Shown piece after piece: positions 49,999-60,999 of a stretch of DNA of 64,000 nucleotides (its first letter is position 1; every line of letters starts with the position of its first letter). The translations under genes were made by a program, and so were the position numbers. The stretch comes from Escallonia rubra. Lineage: Eukaryota > Streptophyta > Magnoliopsida > Escalloniales > Escalloniaceae. The DNA lies in assembly GCA_033065855.1 (NCBI GenBank), contig JAVXUO010001311.1:1116001-1180000 (forward strand), read 5' to 3'. The notes under the pieces were generated by a model, which was not told where the DNA came from, ran no database searches, and was given only the letters and a program-made list of their open reading frames with translations.

Positions 49999-50830
49999 AT
50001 GACTATACTCCCTATTTATACTACTCGTCTATGGACTATGATCAAACTTGTCAATGGTTATGTGGTAATTGAATTTCATCTTTTTCCCACTCTTCCTCTT
50101 CCTCTTCCTCTAAAGACTATACTCCCTATTTATACTACTCTACCCGCTCAATTGATTATGGTGATCAATCCTATTTATCAACTACCATTTCAGTTCTATA
50201 TTTTTTTATAAACTTCTCATGAAACCTACAAGCTTCTCTATCTTCCTAGATTATTCTACCATTACGAGGATATACAAGATATACGCAAAATTCTTAACAT
50301 TTACATATTAAAATAATGCAATGTTTTTTCTACACCATGCAAAGCTATTGGGATTACTGAGATAGAGGTAGAAAAATAGACGATGCGTATTTTCATTTGT
50401 AAGTATCAAAGTTGTACCGCCATATATCTATCATTTTTAAGTGCCAACGTGATTTTGCCTGAAGGACAAGACTAGTTCAAGGTCTAGTATGCCATATCGC
50501 TAACACAGTTGGAGAGTAACATTTAAGTAAAATTTTGGCAGCGAAAAACGGGTCAAAAAACATATATATCCCGTGTTACTAATACACCTCTATAATGTGT
50601 ATGGTTAAGGAATCCAAGTTGCCAAGGAAATCTTATTCCAGTTTAATGTATCCAATTTACTCGGTTGACCAGTATATTTAATTCCTTTCAATCCTTTGAA
50701 CTGAAAGATGTCTTCTCAAAAGGAGGTTCAGTCTACATTACAAGGATACCACCTCTACTTTTTTGGACACATTTCAATCCCTTCCTGACCAACATTGAGA
50801 AACTAAGTTCACCAAGAGATGAGAAGATCT
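49999..50830. repeat. Segmental duplication, copy A
   Basis: Collinear with 54500-55790 in direct orientation. Shared blocks in the same order: GACTATACTCCCTA.TTATACTACT, TTCTCATGAAACCTACAAGC, CTAGATTATTCTACCATTAC, CTATAATGTGTATG, GATGTCTTCTCAAAA.GAGGTTCA, and ACACATTTCAATCC...TTCCTGACCAACATTG. Copy A lacks the LINE that interrupts copy B. No coding function recognised. Confidence 0.85.
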
Positions 50831-51505
50831 AGCACCATTTCAATCCTTTGCTTGGCGTGTTGCCTCTTGATACAGTTTCGTCTCCCTTCAAACTTAGTTA
50901 AGCTCGTTGGAGCATTTAGAGGTTCTGGGCAGAGTCGTCGAATATTTGCCTCTTTGCCGAACTGGGATATAGAAGAAGCATATGTAAAAGATCTGGATGG
51001 AGACAACAACAATAATGATGCCTACGATGATGACGGTGACAGCATCGATTACCATGAAAACTAGGAGGTAGACAATGAACTCATTCTCATTGAGTTTGAT
51101 GGTGTTTTGCATGCACCAAAGATAGAGGATCCGTGGGTGATGAGGCTTTGTGTATATAGCTACCAGAGTCTTGCGTTGCAAATATATCTAAATACTTTTT
51201 TATGGCAAAGTTCCAAGAAGTATCGGCTTATAGGCTATATTTTTACAATTGAAGAGTCATGGTCGTTCTATGCAGTTTCTTACATTTCACATGGTGACCC
51301 TTCAGTCGCTTTCGATCATACAATTATGACATAGGATGAGTTTTTTCAAAGGTAGCATGCATTAGGCTCAGGAACTTTTCAGGAGAAGAGTATATCGCGG
51401 CACGATATCCTTCTTTGATTCGTATTAAGCTTAATACTCTACCACGTTCAAATTAGATAATCCTTCGGTGGAGAGAGTTTTCTTAGATGGATATCCTAGT
51501 CTGGT
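50819..51505 (+). pseudogene. Unidentified coding relic, 5' part
   Basis: An 81-codon ORF (50819-51064) with an N-terminal hydrophobic stretch and an Asp/Asn-rich tail, then further open stretches with protein-like composition (for example ILIEFDGVLHAP from about 51080, and EESWSFYAVSYISHGDPSVAF near 51250-51310), broken by stops. The frame around 51450-51505 continues beyond the hAT element at 53731. I do not recognise the family. Broken and probably dead. Confidence 0.4.
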
Positions 51506-51641
51506 TAGGGGCGGAACCATGTGGGAACTAGGGGGGCTAGTGCACCCCCTGAACTTTGATTTTTTTTTTTTTTTGGGAATTGCACCCCAGTCCCTACCTC
51601 TCAGTTCTCTCTTCCCGTCCCCTGAGACCCCGTCCCCCCTC

Positions 51642-51678
<37 letters not shown>

Positions 51679-53738
51679 ACTCACTCCGATCATGATGACA
51701 ATGATGGCCACTGGCCGAGCACGAGCTGTGACCAAATCTGGACGAAGACGACCTCATCGAGCACCGAGACACGAGCACCGACGGGCTACGACGGCAACGG
51801 CCAACGGGCGACGGACGGCTTGACCAACGGACGGATATTCAGATCTGGAACGTTTCTCGAGCTGTGCGGCCGACGGCTATGCAGGCTACACCGCGACGGG
51901 GAGGACTGACCGACCGACGGCTGAGGACTGAGCTCTGACTCCCTGAGGACTGTGCTACTGCTTCTCTGCTCAATGCTGTGACTTTGTGAGGTAAGCTTTT
52001 TTCTCTGCTTCTTTAATTTTAGTTTAATTTCAGTAATTGATTATATAGAAATTCAAAAAAATGTTTTTGTAGCTACAAAAATTTTGCCTATTAGGAACAG
52101 ACAAATGAAGTAGATTATGTAGAGAAGGTATGAAGTACATACCAAAATTTTCCCGTGTGGAGCTAGCATTACCAAAAATTTATCTACCTTGTGATTCGTT
52201 TTAGATAACTATTAGTTGGCCAAGCGAATTCATTGATGTGTCGTAATTAAATACAATGCAGGATTCTCTATATCCTCTGATAATTTTTTGGTGTATACTT
52301 CATACCTGCTCTAATTGAAATTTCTTGACTTTCTTGTTTCTGAGCAAGATCTGTGAGTGGCTAGTTCGGTGGAGGTATAAGATTAACATAATTAGAAGAC
52401 CCTATGTATCTACGCCTTCAATTATTGATTTCTTGCTGACATAAGTGATAGAATCGAAAGAAATTTAGTAAGTAACAACAAATCATGAAGTAGGCCAACC
52501 AACTCTGCCGTCGTTGACTAAGATTCAACTACCACGTAGCTGGGCATGTGGCGGATACTTATGAGGGTTGGAGGACATTTGAGGATACAAGAGTTTGTTT
52601 TTGGCTTGATCTTTGGAATCTGGTTTTAGAAGGCTTAATGGTTGGACTCGAGTTAATAAGTGAATTATTTGGGTTGCTTTTGTCCAGGGATGTTAGTTGA
52701 ATTAAGAAATTTTTGGTGTATACTTCTATCTTTGATCCACTTGAATTTATGTAGAATAGATGTACTGAGGTTAGAGAGGAAAAAAAGTCCACTTAACCTT
52801 AGAATTGTGCCTACCCTAATTGATCAAGTTATTTTACTAGAGCCATATGACCTAAGTTCTACTTAAAGCCATACAGGATATTGCGGCATAGGGTGTGTTA
52901 TAGGATATTGTACAAACTCTAACACAGTATCTACAATTTCACCGAACCTCCAAATAATCCCAGGTATACAAGTATTCAACATCTTCAGTCTTCCAAGAGC
53001 CTTTTTACATAGCAGCTATAATCTCAAGCCCTGGTGCACTTAAATCTGGCTGCAACTAATTGAGTTTTTAATGCTAGAAAATCATTCAGCTTCCTTTCTA
53101 TTTACTCATTTGTCTGAGTTTGTTCCCTTGTTTGTTGCTGGCTTGCATCACGCTATTTCAAATAATTCTTGAATGTGTCCATCATCCACCAGCAACTTAC
53201 CATATCTTTGTATTGTCAGCAAACAGTTAGACAATTGCTTGGTCAGTGGATCTGTAGATAGACACCTGAACTTCATCATTTTGCTCTGGAGTCCCAATTG
53301 TACTTGCTGGCACTAAACTGGGTAAGTCAAGGAGTTCTGAAGTTCCAATTTTTCTTGTATTCTACATGGATATACTGCTTGCAACTTTTTAGTGTTTGTT
53401 ATCTGCTGCTTCTTCGTACTTGAATGATGTAGAGCCGGTTGATGTTTTCTGATGTGGGTGAGTTCTCTTTCCTTTTTGATTTTCCTCTAGTGGAATTATC
53501 TTTGAGGAGACTGGAATTATCTTTGGTGTACTTGCTTTAGTAATTAACTGGTAAAAATGATCTTTGTTGTATTTGCTTTAGTAATTAACTTCGATAATTT
53601 TAATTAACTCTCCGATATTTGTAGTATCGGAGAGTGCACTCACTTTTTTGTACCATTTTACTTATAGAAAAATTTTAGTGACTTCGATTATTTTTGCACC
53701 ACTTGAAGTAAAATTCTAGTTCCACCACTGAGTCTGGT
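51498..53738. mobile_element. Non-autonomous hAT element with 8-bp TSD
   Basis: Element 51506-53730 (2225 bp), flanked by a perfect 8-bp duplication AGTCTGGT (51498-51505 and 53731-53738). Its left end reads TAGGGGCGGAAC and its right end inverted CAGTGGTGGAAC, the end type of plant hAT elements. Near the left end are a T run, a (CT)n microsatellite (51643-51673) and a GC-rich leader-like segment with a possible donor GTGAG|GTAAGC near 51990, but no transposase ORF longer than about 100 codons remains. It is inserted in a decayed coding relic. Confidence 0.85.
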
Positions 53739-53890
53739 GGAAGGGATTTTTCTAGAGTATCTAAGGCCAAAGAACTACGAGAATGAGTTTCCAGACTTTG
53801 TTCCCACCATTGGCAAGTCATGGCCATGCTGTAAGGCAGTTTATTCCTCAAATGATAATCCGTCAGTTGCCTTGGAGTATTCAGTTGCAT
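53739..53890 (+). pseudogene. Unidentified coding relic, 3' part
   Basis: If the hAT element and one copy of its 8-bp duplication are ignored, the open frame before 51505 continues through 53739 to a stop at about 53890-53892, with a protein-like run (EYLRPKNYENEFPDFVP, then KSWPCCKAVYSSNDNPSVALEY). The phrase resembles the ESWSFYAVSY...GDPSVAF stretch upstream of the element, so the relic may contain an internal repeat or two related exons. Family unknown. Confidence 0.35.
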
Positions 53891-54499
53891 GAGAGGACAT
53901 CCATCCAAGGTTTCAGTGTAGCCAGCACATTCAGAAACAAAATTGGAGAAAGTGGTAGGTCAAATTCCTCGTTGCATGCTATATCTGTAGTTATACCTCT
54001 ACGAAGTAATAAACTTTGCAAGTAGTGGTATAATGACTTTGCTTTTTCACATTAGTATTATTCGAGTTCTATTCACTTTGAGGGTCTAATGTTGTTAGTT
54101 CGTGCCAATTGGATATAATAGTCCTTTCTCATCCCTCGTTCACCCCCACCATGCATGCTCCCTTTTTAAAAAGTAGGATTAACGGATACACGCAATAAAG
54201 TTGCATCATGGCTCTTTCGTGAATCCACAGACCTTCTTGGTTACATCGGTAACTTTACATCAGGTATTGACAAATAGATTTTCAAATAACGTTTACAGTA
54301 GATGATATATGCAAGATTCTGGACTATGTGATGTGAGATTGAGCCTTAGCAAGGATGCTAAGACATAAGGTGTGGAGATTGTGATATTCCAATCAGATGT
54401 GGAATGATTTATTATTGGCCTTATAAAACTCTGTTCATGAACTCATAAGTACCTACTTGGCTAGCCTTTTGAGGGAGACATTGCCTTGTGGTGGAGCCG

Positions 54500-55790
54500 T
54501 GGACTGGGTAGTTACACACTCGCCTTTTCCCATTCTTCATATTCCTCTTCCTCTATGGACTATGATAAAAAAAAAAAAACTTGTCAACGCTAATGTGATT
54601 ATTGAATTCCACCTTTTTTCCCCCACTCTTCCTCTCTCTATAGACTATACTCCCTACTTATACTACTCCAACAGCTCAATGGATTGTGATGATCAATTCT
54701 ATTTAAAAGCTATCATTTCAATTCTAGACTTTTTTATAAACTTCTCATGAAACCTACAAGCTTTCTCTATCTTTCTAGAATTTTTTTTTTTGTCAAATGT
54801 CATTTTATTCCATTAAGTGCAAATATTACAATCTCAACATTATATGCACAGAAATCTGTTCACTTACATTATCCTTTATCTATTACAAGCTCTTACTGTA
54901 TCTTCTCTATCCAGTATTCCTTCATCAATCTCCCATAGATTACATAGAGTTGTGTTCCTTATTGTGGCTGGAACCTTTCCATGTCATCACTCTGTATTTC
55001 ATCATTTGCATGATAACTTGCATAGAACCTTGTACATTTGAACACTTTCTTTCAAAGATTCTTGAATTCCTTTCTTGCCATACTCCATAGACTACTACAG
55101 CCACCATTAGCTTGCCTAATTTAGCTTTGAAGCTCTTTCCTTTGAACAATATTGCAGCATCCTTCCATGCTTGAGACCATGTTATCAGAGTAAGCTGTGT
55201 TTGCATATTCTCTAGAGCCATTTTCCGCAATTCTTGCACATAAGGGCATTGTATGAATAGGTGATCTCCAGTTTCAGCTTGCCTTAAGCATGAGACACAA
55301 TGTTCCTCCTTAATAAGATTTCATGCTTTTAGTTTCACTTTAGTTCTGACCTCTTTTGCATAGTAACCATAGATCTATCTTTCTAGATTATTCTACCATT
55401 ACAAAAAAAATATAAAAGATATATGCATTTTTCCTTTACTTCTTTTTTATACAAAAGTAAAGGCAACCGGAACCGTGCAACCCTATTGTACACGCACAAC
55501 GCAAAATACTTAACATTTACACTTCTATAATGTGTATGACGATTACGGAATTCAAGTTGCTAATGAAATTTTATTCTCAAAAAGAGGTTCACTCTACATT
55601 ATAAGAAAAACATATATGAACATTTCCTCTCAATCCTTTAAACTGAAAGAAGATGTCTTCTCAAAAAGAGGTTCACTCTACATTATAAGAAAAGCATGCC
55701 ACCTTTACTTTCAGGGACACATTTCAATCCTTTCCTGACCAACATTGAGAAACTAAGCTCACCAAGAGATGAGAAAGCACCATTTGTAAA
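54500..55790. repeat. Segmental duplication, copy B (with LINE insertion)
   Basis: Direct copy of 49999-50830 separated from it by about 4.5 kb. It carries a LINE at 54780-55373 and an extra internal duplication: CTCAAAAAGAGGTTCACTCT appears near 55576 and again near 55657. Similarity stops soon after GAGATGAGAAAG at about 55775. Confidence 0.85.
54766..55387 (-). mobile_element. 5'-truncated LINE with 14-bp TSD and poly(A)
   Basis: Body 54780-55373, minus orientation; the A tail appears as a T run at about 54781-54792. Perfect 14-bp duplication TCTATCTTTCTAGA at 54766-54779 and 55374-55387. The minus ORF 54940-55239 encodes the tail typical of plant LINE polyproteins downstream of the reverse transcriptase (a run like VVVYGVWQERNSRIFERKC), and a Cys/His-type zf-RVT remnant lies just upstream. 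The paralogous copy A shows the uninterrupted site at about 50240-50270. Confidence 0.9.
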
Positions 55791-57662
55791 ATTAATAACC
55801 CCTTTCACGTGGTGGAGAGCAATGGATATATTGGGACTCGTCCTACCAAAAAACAGTTGGTAAATCCTCCAAAATATGGAGGTGAAAACAGCTGAAGAAC
55901 TCTGAGACAAATTTGTGGAGAGCAGACTTGAAAAGTTGAAACCATACTTGAAACTTCCTACTTTTCAAATTTCTCAGTTGCTAGATTACTACTTCTTTTA
56001 GCACAAAAATACTATACACTCCACCCATTAGTAAAGGTTAGTTCTAAAGTCAAAGCATTTACCACTTTTTCGAAAACTGTATACGGTTTCAAAAGCAGGT
56101 GATACGATTCTCCTTTTCTTAAGAAGACACCATACTCATCTAATTCGTTGGGTCGAACAGTTTTTTAGTAAGTATGACGCGTATAACAGGGATTGATGCA
56201 CTTAACAACTTAGGGTTAATCTCAACCCGGTTAGAGCATTACGACAAATCAGCTAATCACATCATACTGATAATACAACTCATTCTAATCCACTTGGAAA
56301 TCAAGCCATATCATATAAAATTAAAGAGTTTACTTTTACAAAACACACCTACCAAGCTCTCTGCCAGGTCTCAGAGTTGACATACTGTTATATTCAAGTA
56401 CAACTTAATTCACTAATGTACAAGTGCTCCCTTGTCCGTCTTCTCACCGTGCCTCACACTTTTTTCTTGCCTTTCCAGGGACCGGCTCCTTGATTAAAAA
56501 TATTATAGGTAAAAATTCGTCAGCCCACTGGCTCAATAAGATAATAAAAAACATTGAATGTAACTTTCAACTCAAGAATAATAATAATGCATGCTATTGC
56601 AATTCAATCACATTAAGCAATTCTACATGTGCACATAACACATATCACATGTTCACACTTAGTTGATCATTACAAGAGTTTATCATTCTCGAATTCAGTC
56701 CCATCAATAGACCACCCTTATGTCACCACACCAGTGATATAAGATCACAACCTTTGCCTCGGCCAAAGACAAAGTAATTGAATACCGATACTGCCTCAAG
56801 TAGCAGTCGGAGATACAATTGTTCGGCTCATACGGTGCACCGCTACTCAAACACAATCAAATCAACCCCCAATCATTTGAATGTGGTAACATAATAATCA
56901 TCAACAATATATCAATCATCCCTTATAATGAAAGGATGTAACATGTTCATGTGCAAGAAAACAATTTATTTCATACATGTAGTTGTTGTAATCTTCATTT
57001 ACTTGCACCATAAAACTTAGCTAACAAATATTTATGCACTTTCATCATATAACATCATCTTCATAACATCTCAAACATGAAATATAATCCTTTATATTTA
57101 GCAACTTAGCTTCAATTATAGAACTTAACCAACATGTCTAAAACCATTACTAATCATGTCTAGTTTGACATAATTCTATAATTCACACGTATTATAACAT
57201 ATTTTACGTCTTCCATAATCTCCAATATGTTAAACATGAATATATTCACTTATTAACAAGTCTCTAACAAGTATTCAAAGGTTGACAAAGAATCATACTA
57301 AAAGAATTACGCTAACATAGCATATATCCATATTCATGTATTAAAAGCCCATTAAAAAGCTTTAACTATCATACCTTAAAGAAAATATGAAAGAACCAAA
57401 TTTTTAGATTTGAAACACCTTCAAAATACTCCTCAAAACACTGTTTGAAGCTCATAGAAACTTTCCAAATCAACTACTTAAGGTCCTCTTTTAAAATCAA
57501 GCCTTAATTCTAGATTTTGTGAGCTTTTTAGTTGCTTTTCTCTCAAAAACGAGGTAAGAGAATTTAAGCACGTCAATTGGATCTTTTATATCAAATTAGA
57601 AGCAAGTAAGAGGTGTCAAGTGGAGGTGAAGAGGTGGAAAAATCAAGCACGACGAGACTTTA

Positions 57663-57824
57663 AGCACGAGGTGGCAAGACACGGTTGTGCCACCTAGCAA
57701 GCATGACAAGGCTCAAAGCACGAGGTGGCAAGACACGATTGTGCCACCTAGCAAGCACGACAAGGCTCAAAGCACGAGGTGGCAAGACATAGTTGTACCA
57801 CCTAGCAAGCATAACAAGGCTCAA
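57663..57824. repeat. Three-copy 54-bp tandem repeat
   Basis: Unit starts AGCACGAGGTGGCAAGACA and repeats at 57663, 57717 and 57771. Each unit contains GGTGGCA...TGCCACC as an internal inverted pair. The unit is a multiple of three, so it creates an 18-residue repeat in frames that stay open; this explains the short ORFs on both strands. Confidence 0.9.
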
Positions 57825-58134
57825 AATACGACGAGGCTCGAACCACGATGTGTCGCGATAATATATTGACACGACACAAGCACGAGGTGACACAATTCTT
57901 TGCAAAAAGCAAAACAATTCATAGGTAGTCCGATCAACAACCGGTTATTCCCAGCTGAAGGTTTCACCATTTTTCGTTTCGAACTCTTCTGAAAATATTT
58001 TTTGTCATTCCAAGTGATCATTTAAAGTTTCTAAACATCAAATGCTTTTTTCCATTTCCAGCACTTCGTTCACCTTCTTAGAAAATTTACTCAATTCAAG
58101 GTATTTAACATTTAAACATACATTCAAATATGTT

Positions 58135-58270
58135 ATCATGCATAATTCAACATAACCATTTTCACATAAAGTAATTTATATAATCATACTTAAATATGTA
58201 ATCATGCATAATTCAACGTAACCATTTTCACATAAAGTAATTTATATAATCATACTTAAATATGTAATCA
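58135..58270. repeat. Two-copy 66-bp tandem repeat
   Basis: ATCATGCATAATTCAAC and all following bases recur after 66 bases (58135 and 58201) with very few differences. Confidence 0.85.
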
Positions 58271-58686
58271 AAGCATATAGAATGTTGGGTTTTCACATAA
58301 GTACGACTAAAAGGAGTTGGATCAAGTAGGACTTGATAACTAGACCTTATTCCATTCAAATGCCCAAACAAAGGATCACTACATACTACAATTGCCACCG
58401 ATAAATATGTTTAACACATCAGAGTCAAAAGGAAGCAGAAATGACGCCTTCCAACATATATAAATTCTTCGCATTGCGCAAATATGAGGCCAATCATGAG
58501 AAAAACTTCAGTAGCTGATCAATTCTCTTTGAATATTGAATGGCAAAATTCTTGATTAAAACTATCCAACGAGAATACGATAACTGCAGAACTGTGGCAT
58601 ATTGGGAACCAAAACTGCTCAACACATGTAATCTTTAATCCTATGTAGACCATAACGCTTCCACCATGATAGTCTTAATTAATAGA

Positions 58687-59385
58687 TCAAAACCTTTCTG
58701 CAGCCCTGGCAGTAACAGCTCTTAGCTTTGAATACACTTTTGGTGCAGGAGACCCACGGATAAGACTGCAGACGGCATCTGTTGCAATTTCGACGTTGGC
58801 ATGCGATCCTAATATGTGAATCTTGGAGTTCCTGATCACTATCCTCGTCTTTGTAGAGTTCTCAATGGCAAACTTTGTTTTACCTCTTCTGCCAGCCAGC
58901 CTTCCAATTGCACGAGACATGTGATCGCGTCTAAGGGTTTTAACATCCTCAATGCTGATAGTACGCGAGTAGAGCTCATCCATACGCAGGAGGGCAATGG
59001 CGTCTCTCACTTCAAAGCCATCCAAGAAGGCCTCAACAAAGTCAGCACACCTTTGGAGGTTGCTGATATCTGGAGTGTCTGCCCTGGTCTTCAACTCAAC
59101 AATGTTTGCCTTGTCCCTCAGCTTCAAGCGGATATCAATCTTCATTTGCTCGTGAACTGGGGTGAAAATTTCCATCCACGCCTTCTTGAGAGGCGTAAAC
59201 CTTTGACACAGGACACGAATCCTGCGAAACTGAACTTGGCCATCAGACATCTCATGTGGCTTCAATGGCCTGAACTTGGGCTTAAACGGCAAAGATACAC
59301 GCTTTCCAACTGCCAAGGAAGTTTTGGACTTCATAGCTTCACCTCCTAACCCAGTCATTAAGAAAAGTACCATGAGAGCTCTCAT
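58687..59385 (-). CDS. PNO1: PNO1-like KH-domain ribosome assembly protein, intronless CDS
   Basis: PNO1 (Partner of NOB1, Dim2/Rrp20) binds pre-40S rRNA in nucleolus and cytoplasm and guides NOB1 in 18S 3' end processing. The 232-aa ORF shows the family blocks in order: KPHEMSDGQVQFRRIRV, LKKAWMEIFTPV, VELKTRADTPDISNLQ, ALLRMDELY, EDVKTLRRDHMSRAIGRL, the KH segment with GRRG and KTKFAIENSTKTRIVI, and GSPAPKVYSKLRAV. It departs from the usual sequence at well-conserved places (GRLSGKGGKT is typical; here GRLAGRRGKT). The start may be 59385 or the in-frame ATG at 59334. A 5' UTR exon ending at 59854 and an acceptor before 59405 can be seen; the first ATG there gives only a 7-codon upstream ORF. 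Confidence 0.88.
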   Translation of the reverse strand: MRALMVLFLMTGLGGEAMKSKTSLAVGKRVSLPFKPKFRPLKPHEMSDGQVQFRRIRVLCQRFTPLKKAWMEIFTPVHEQMKIDIRLKLRDKANIVELKTRADTPDISNLQRCADFVEAFLDGFEVRDAIALLRMDELYSRTISIEDVKTLRRDHMSRAIGRLAGRRGKTKFAIENSTKTRIVIRNSKIHILGSHANVEIATDAVCSLIRGSPAPKVYSKLRAVTARAAERF

Positions 59386-59404
59386 TGGGAGATAGATTTA
59401 CAAT

Positions 59405-59930
59405 GCTGAAATACAGCAGCAACAGCACATCAAAGAAACACATAACAAAACTCTGTACAGCCACTCACCATACTTTGAAAAAGTTTATACATGTTCAACA
59501 TAATCACGTTTGAAAGATAGCCAAAGCTTGGTACAGATAGTAAAACAAAGCAACTAAACGTGTTTAGGCATGAAAAACAAAGAGATAACACTCCGAATTA
59601 CATTTGATAGTTTTGATATGTCCCAACCATAGTACAAGTAAATCGCATATGCCCAGTTCAAATAATCAAATGGGATTCTGATTCAAAAGGAACAGTAGCA
59701 TACATGTTTAACGGAAAAAATTGATCGGGAATCCAACAAGTTAAGCCTTGCCTCGTAAGAACATAAGAAAAAGGCAAAAACAATTACTAACTTGATCTAT
59801 ACCAAGATCAGGCACGGAAGAGAGAGAGAAGGGGAAGGGGAAGTGGGGGTTACCTTGGATCGGTAGCATGTTGGTCGGCTGCTCCTGTGACCACAAAAAA
59901 AAAGGACTGTAACTAGGGTTTTTTGGTTTG
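59405..59930 (-). other. PNO1-like gene 5' UTR with intron and short upstream ORF
   Basis: On minus, an exon near 59930-59855 ends ATCCAAG|GTAACC and joins the acceptor TATTTCAG before 59405. An ATG at 59869 in that exon, read through the join, gives ML PIQAL and stops; it could modestly reduce translation of the main ORF. The intron is 449 bases. Confidence 0.45.
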
Positions 59931-60474
59931 AAGTATTTGTACTTTCGGCCTGGTGGGCCAGGAACCCATGAAGATCTTGTTGGGAAAATATATTCTTTGT
60001 GTATACTTGTACAGTAAATAACAACGGATAAATATTTAGCAAACAGAATGATAACGTTTGTAATACTAGAACGAACAAAAATTAAAAACTGGACTGTATG
60101 TAAAACTCACAATAGAAATGCAGAAAAACTGGAAATAGAAAATCGAGGCGTGAATTTGATTCACTGTCCTTAAAACTTTATTCGTCCCCGCAACGGTGCT
60201 AACGGGCTCTTGACGATAGTCTCTCAGGATACATCGGCAAATTAACGTCTGAAATAGGGAGCACTCCAAATTGTAGACCCCGCGAACCAAAACAACATCA
60301 GAACTCTTTCTTACACAGACACAAGAAAAAACGAAAAACCAAAAGAAGACAGAATTTTGGGGTTTAGTTGATTAACTTCTGCAACTGACTCGTTTTTTTA
60401 CGGTGATTATTCACTGGGGGGTGCAACTCTTCATAGTTAGGTGGAAAGGTTGCAACTTTCAGGAAAAGAAAATA

Positions 60475-60505
60475 AATAAATAAATAAAAATTTATTTATT
60501 TAAAA
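60475..60505. repeat. (AAAT)n/(ATTT)n hairpin
   Basis: Repeated AAATAAATAAAT is followed directly by ATTTATTTATTT, so the stretch can fold on itself. It lies in the spacer upstream of the PNO1-like gene. Confidence 0.7.
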
Positions 60506-60536
60506 TGTTTTTGTCCCAAAAAGAATAAAGCCTGAT

Positions 60537-60566
60537 GGGCCCAAGCCCAAGCCCAAGCCCAAGCCA
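60537..60566. repeat. (CCCAAG)n microsatellite
   Basis: Four to five tandem CCCAAG hexamers. Confidence 0.8.
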
Positions 60567-60606
60567 CGGACTGGACCGGGACGGGACGGATGAGCAGCGC
60601 ACGCGT

Positions 60607-60956
60607 GTGTGGTGGACCTTGGGTCAACCTAGGTCCTCCTTCCTTACAAAACTTGGGTACCCCCAAGAGGTCCAACCCTTAGCTCAAGGCTAAGCCTTAT
60701 AAGGAGACAATTTGACTTTATCTCTTCAATGTAAGATACTCTTTTTCCTTCAAGTTGAATCACCAACTTCAACTTAAAAAATTTCTCATTCACTGCTGAT
60801 TTGTTTTGAACTTATGAATATACTTTGATCATCTACTCCAATAGATGAACACAAATCAATTTGTTCCTAACCAAATTATGGTTTGGAACGCATTTGAAAA
60901 TTGAGTCAAAGATGGCTTCTCACAGTGGGTTTAAAACCCAATTCCAACAATCCCCT
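60607..60956. mobile_element. Possible solo LTR
   Basis: The stretch ends ...AACCCAATTCCAACA, a common right end of plant LTRs, and contains a TATA-like CCTTATAAGGAG near 60695-60710 with a pyrimidine-rich leader. The left boundary is a guess and I found no target duplication. Confidence 0.3.
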
Positions 60957-60999
60957 ACATGAATAGAAAATTGACTGGACACTATACGCAAAGAAACAC

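Larger units (their letters stand above)
55791..58686. other. AT-rich intergenic region with tandem repeats
   Basis: No gene recognised. The section 56150-57600 is AT-rich and may be an old retrotransposon remnant, but I see neither LTR ends nor protein domains. Two small tandem repeats are listed separately. Confidence 0.45.

Noticed and set aside
57660..57917. Repeat protein or CRISPR-like array
   Set aside because: Three contiguous 54-bp units without spacers in a plant genome: a plain minisatellite.
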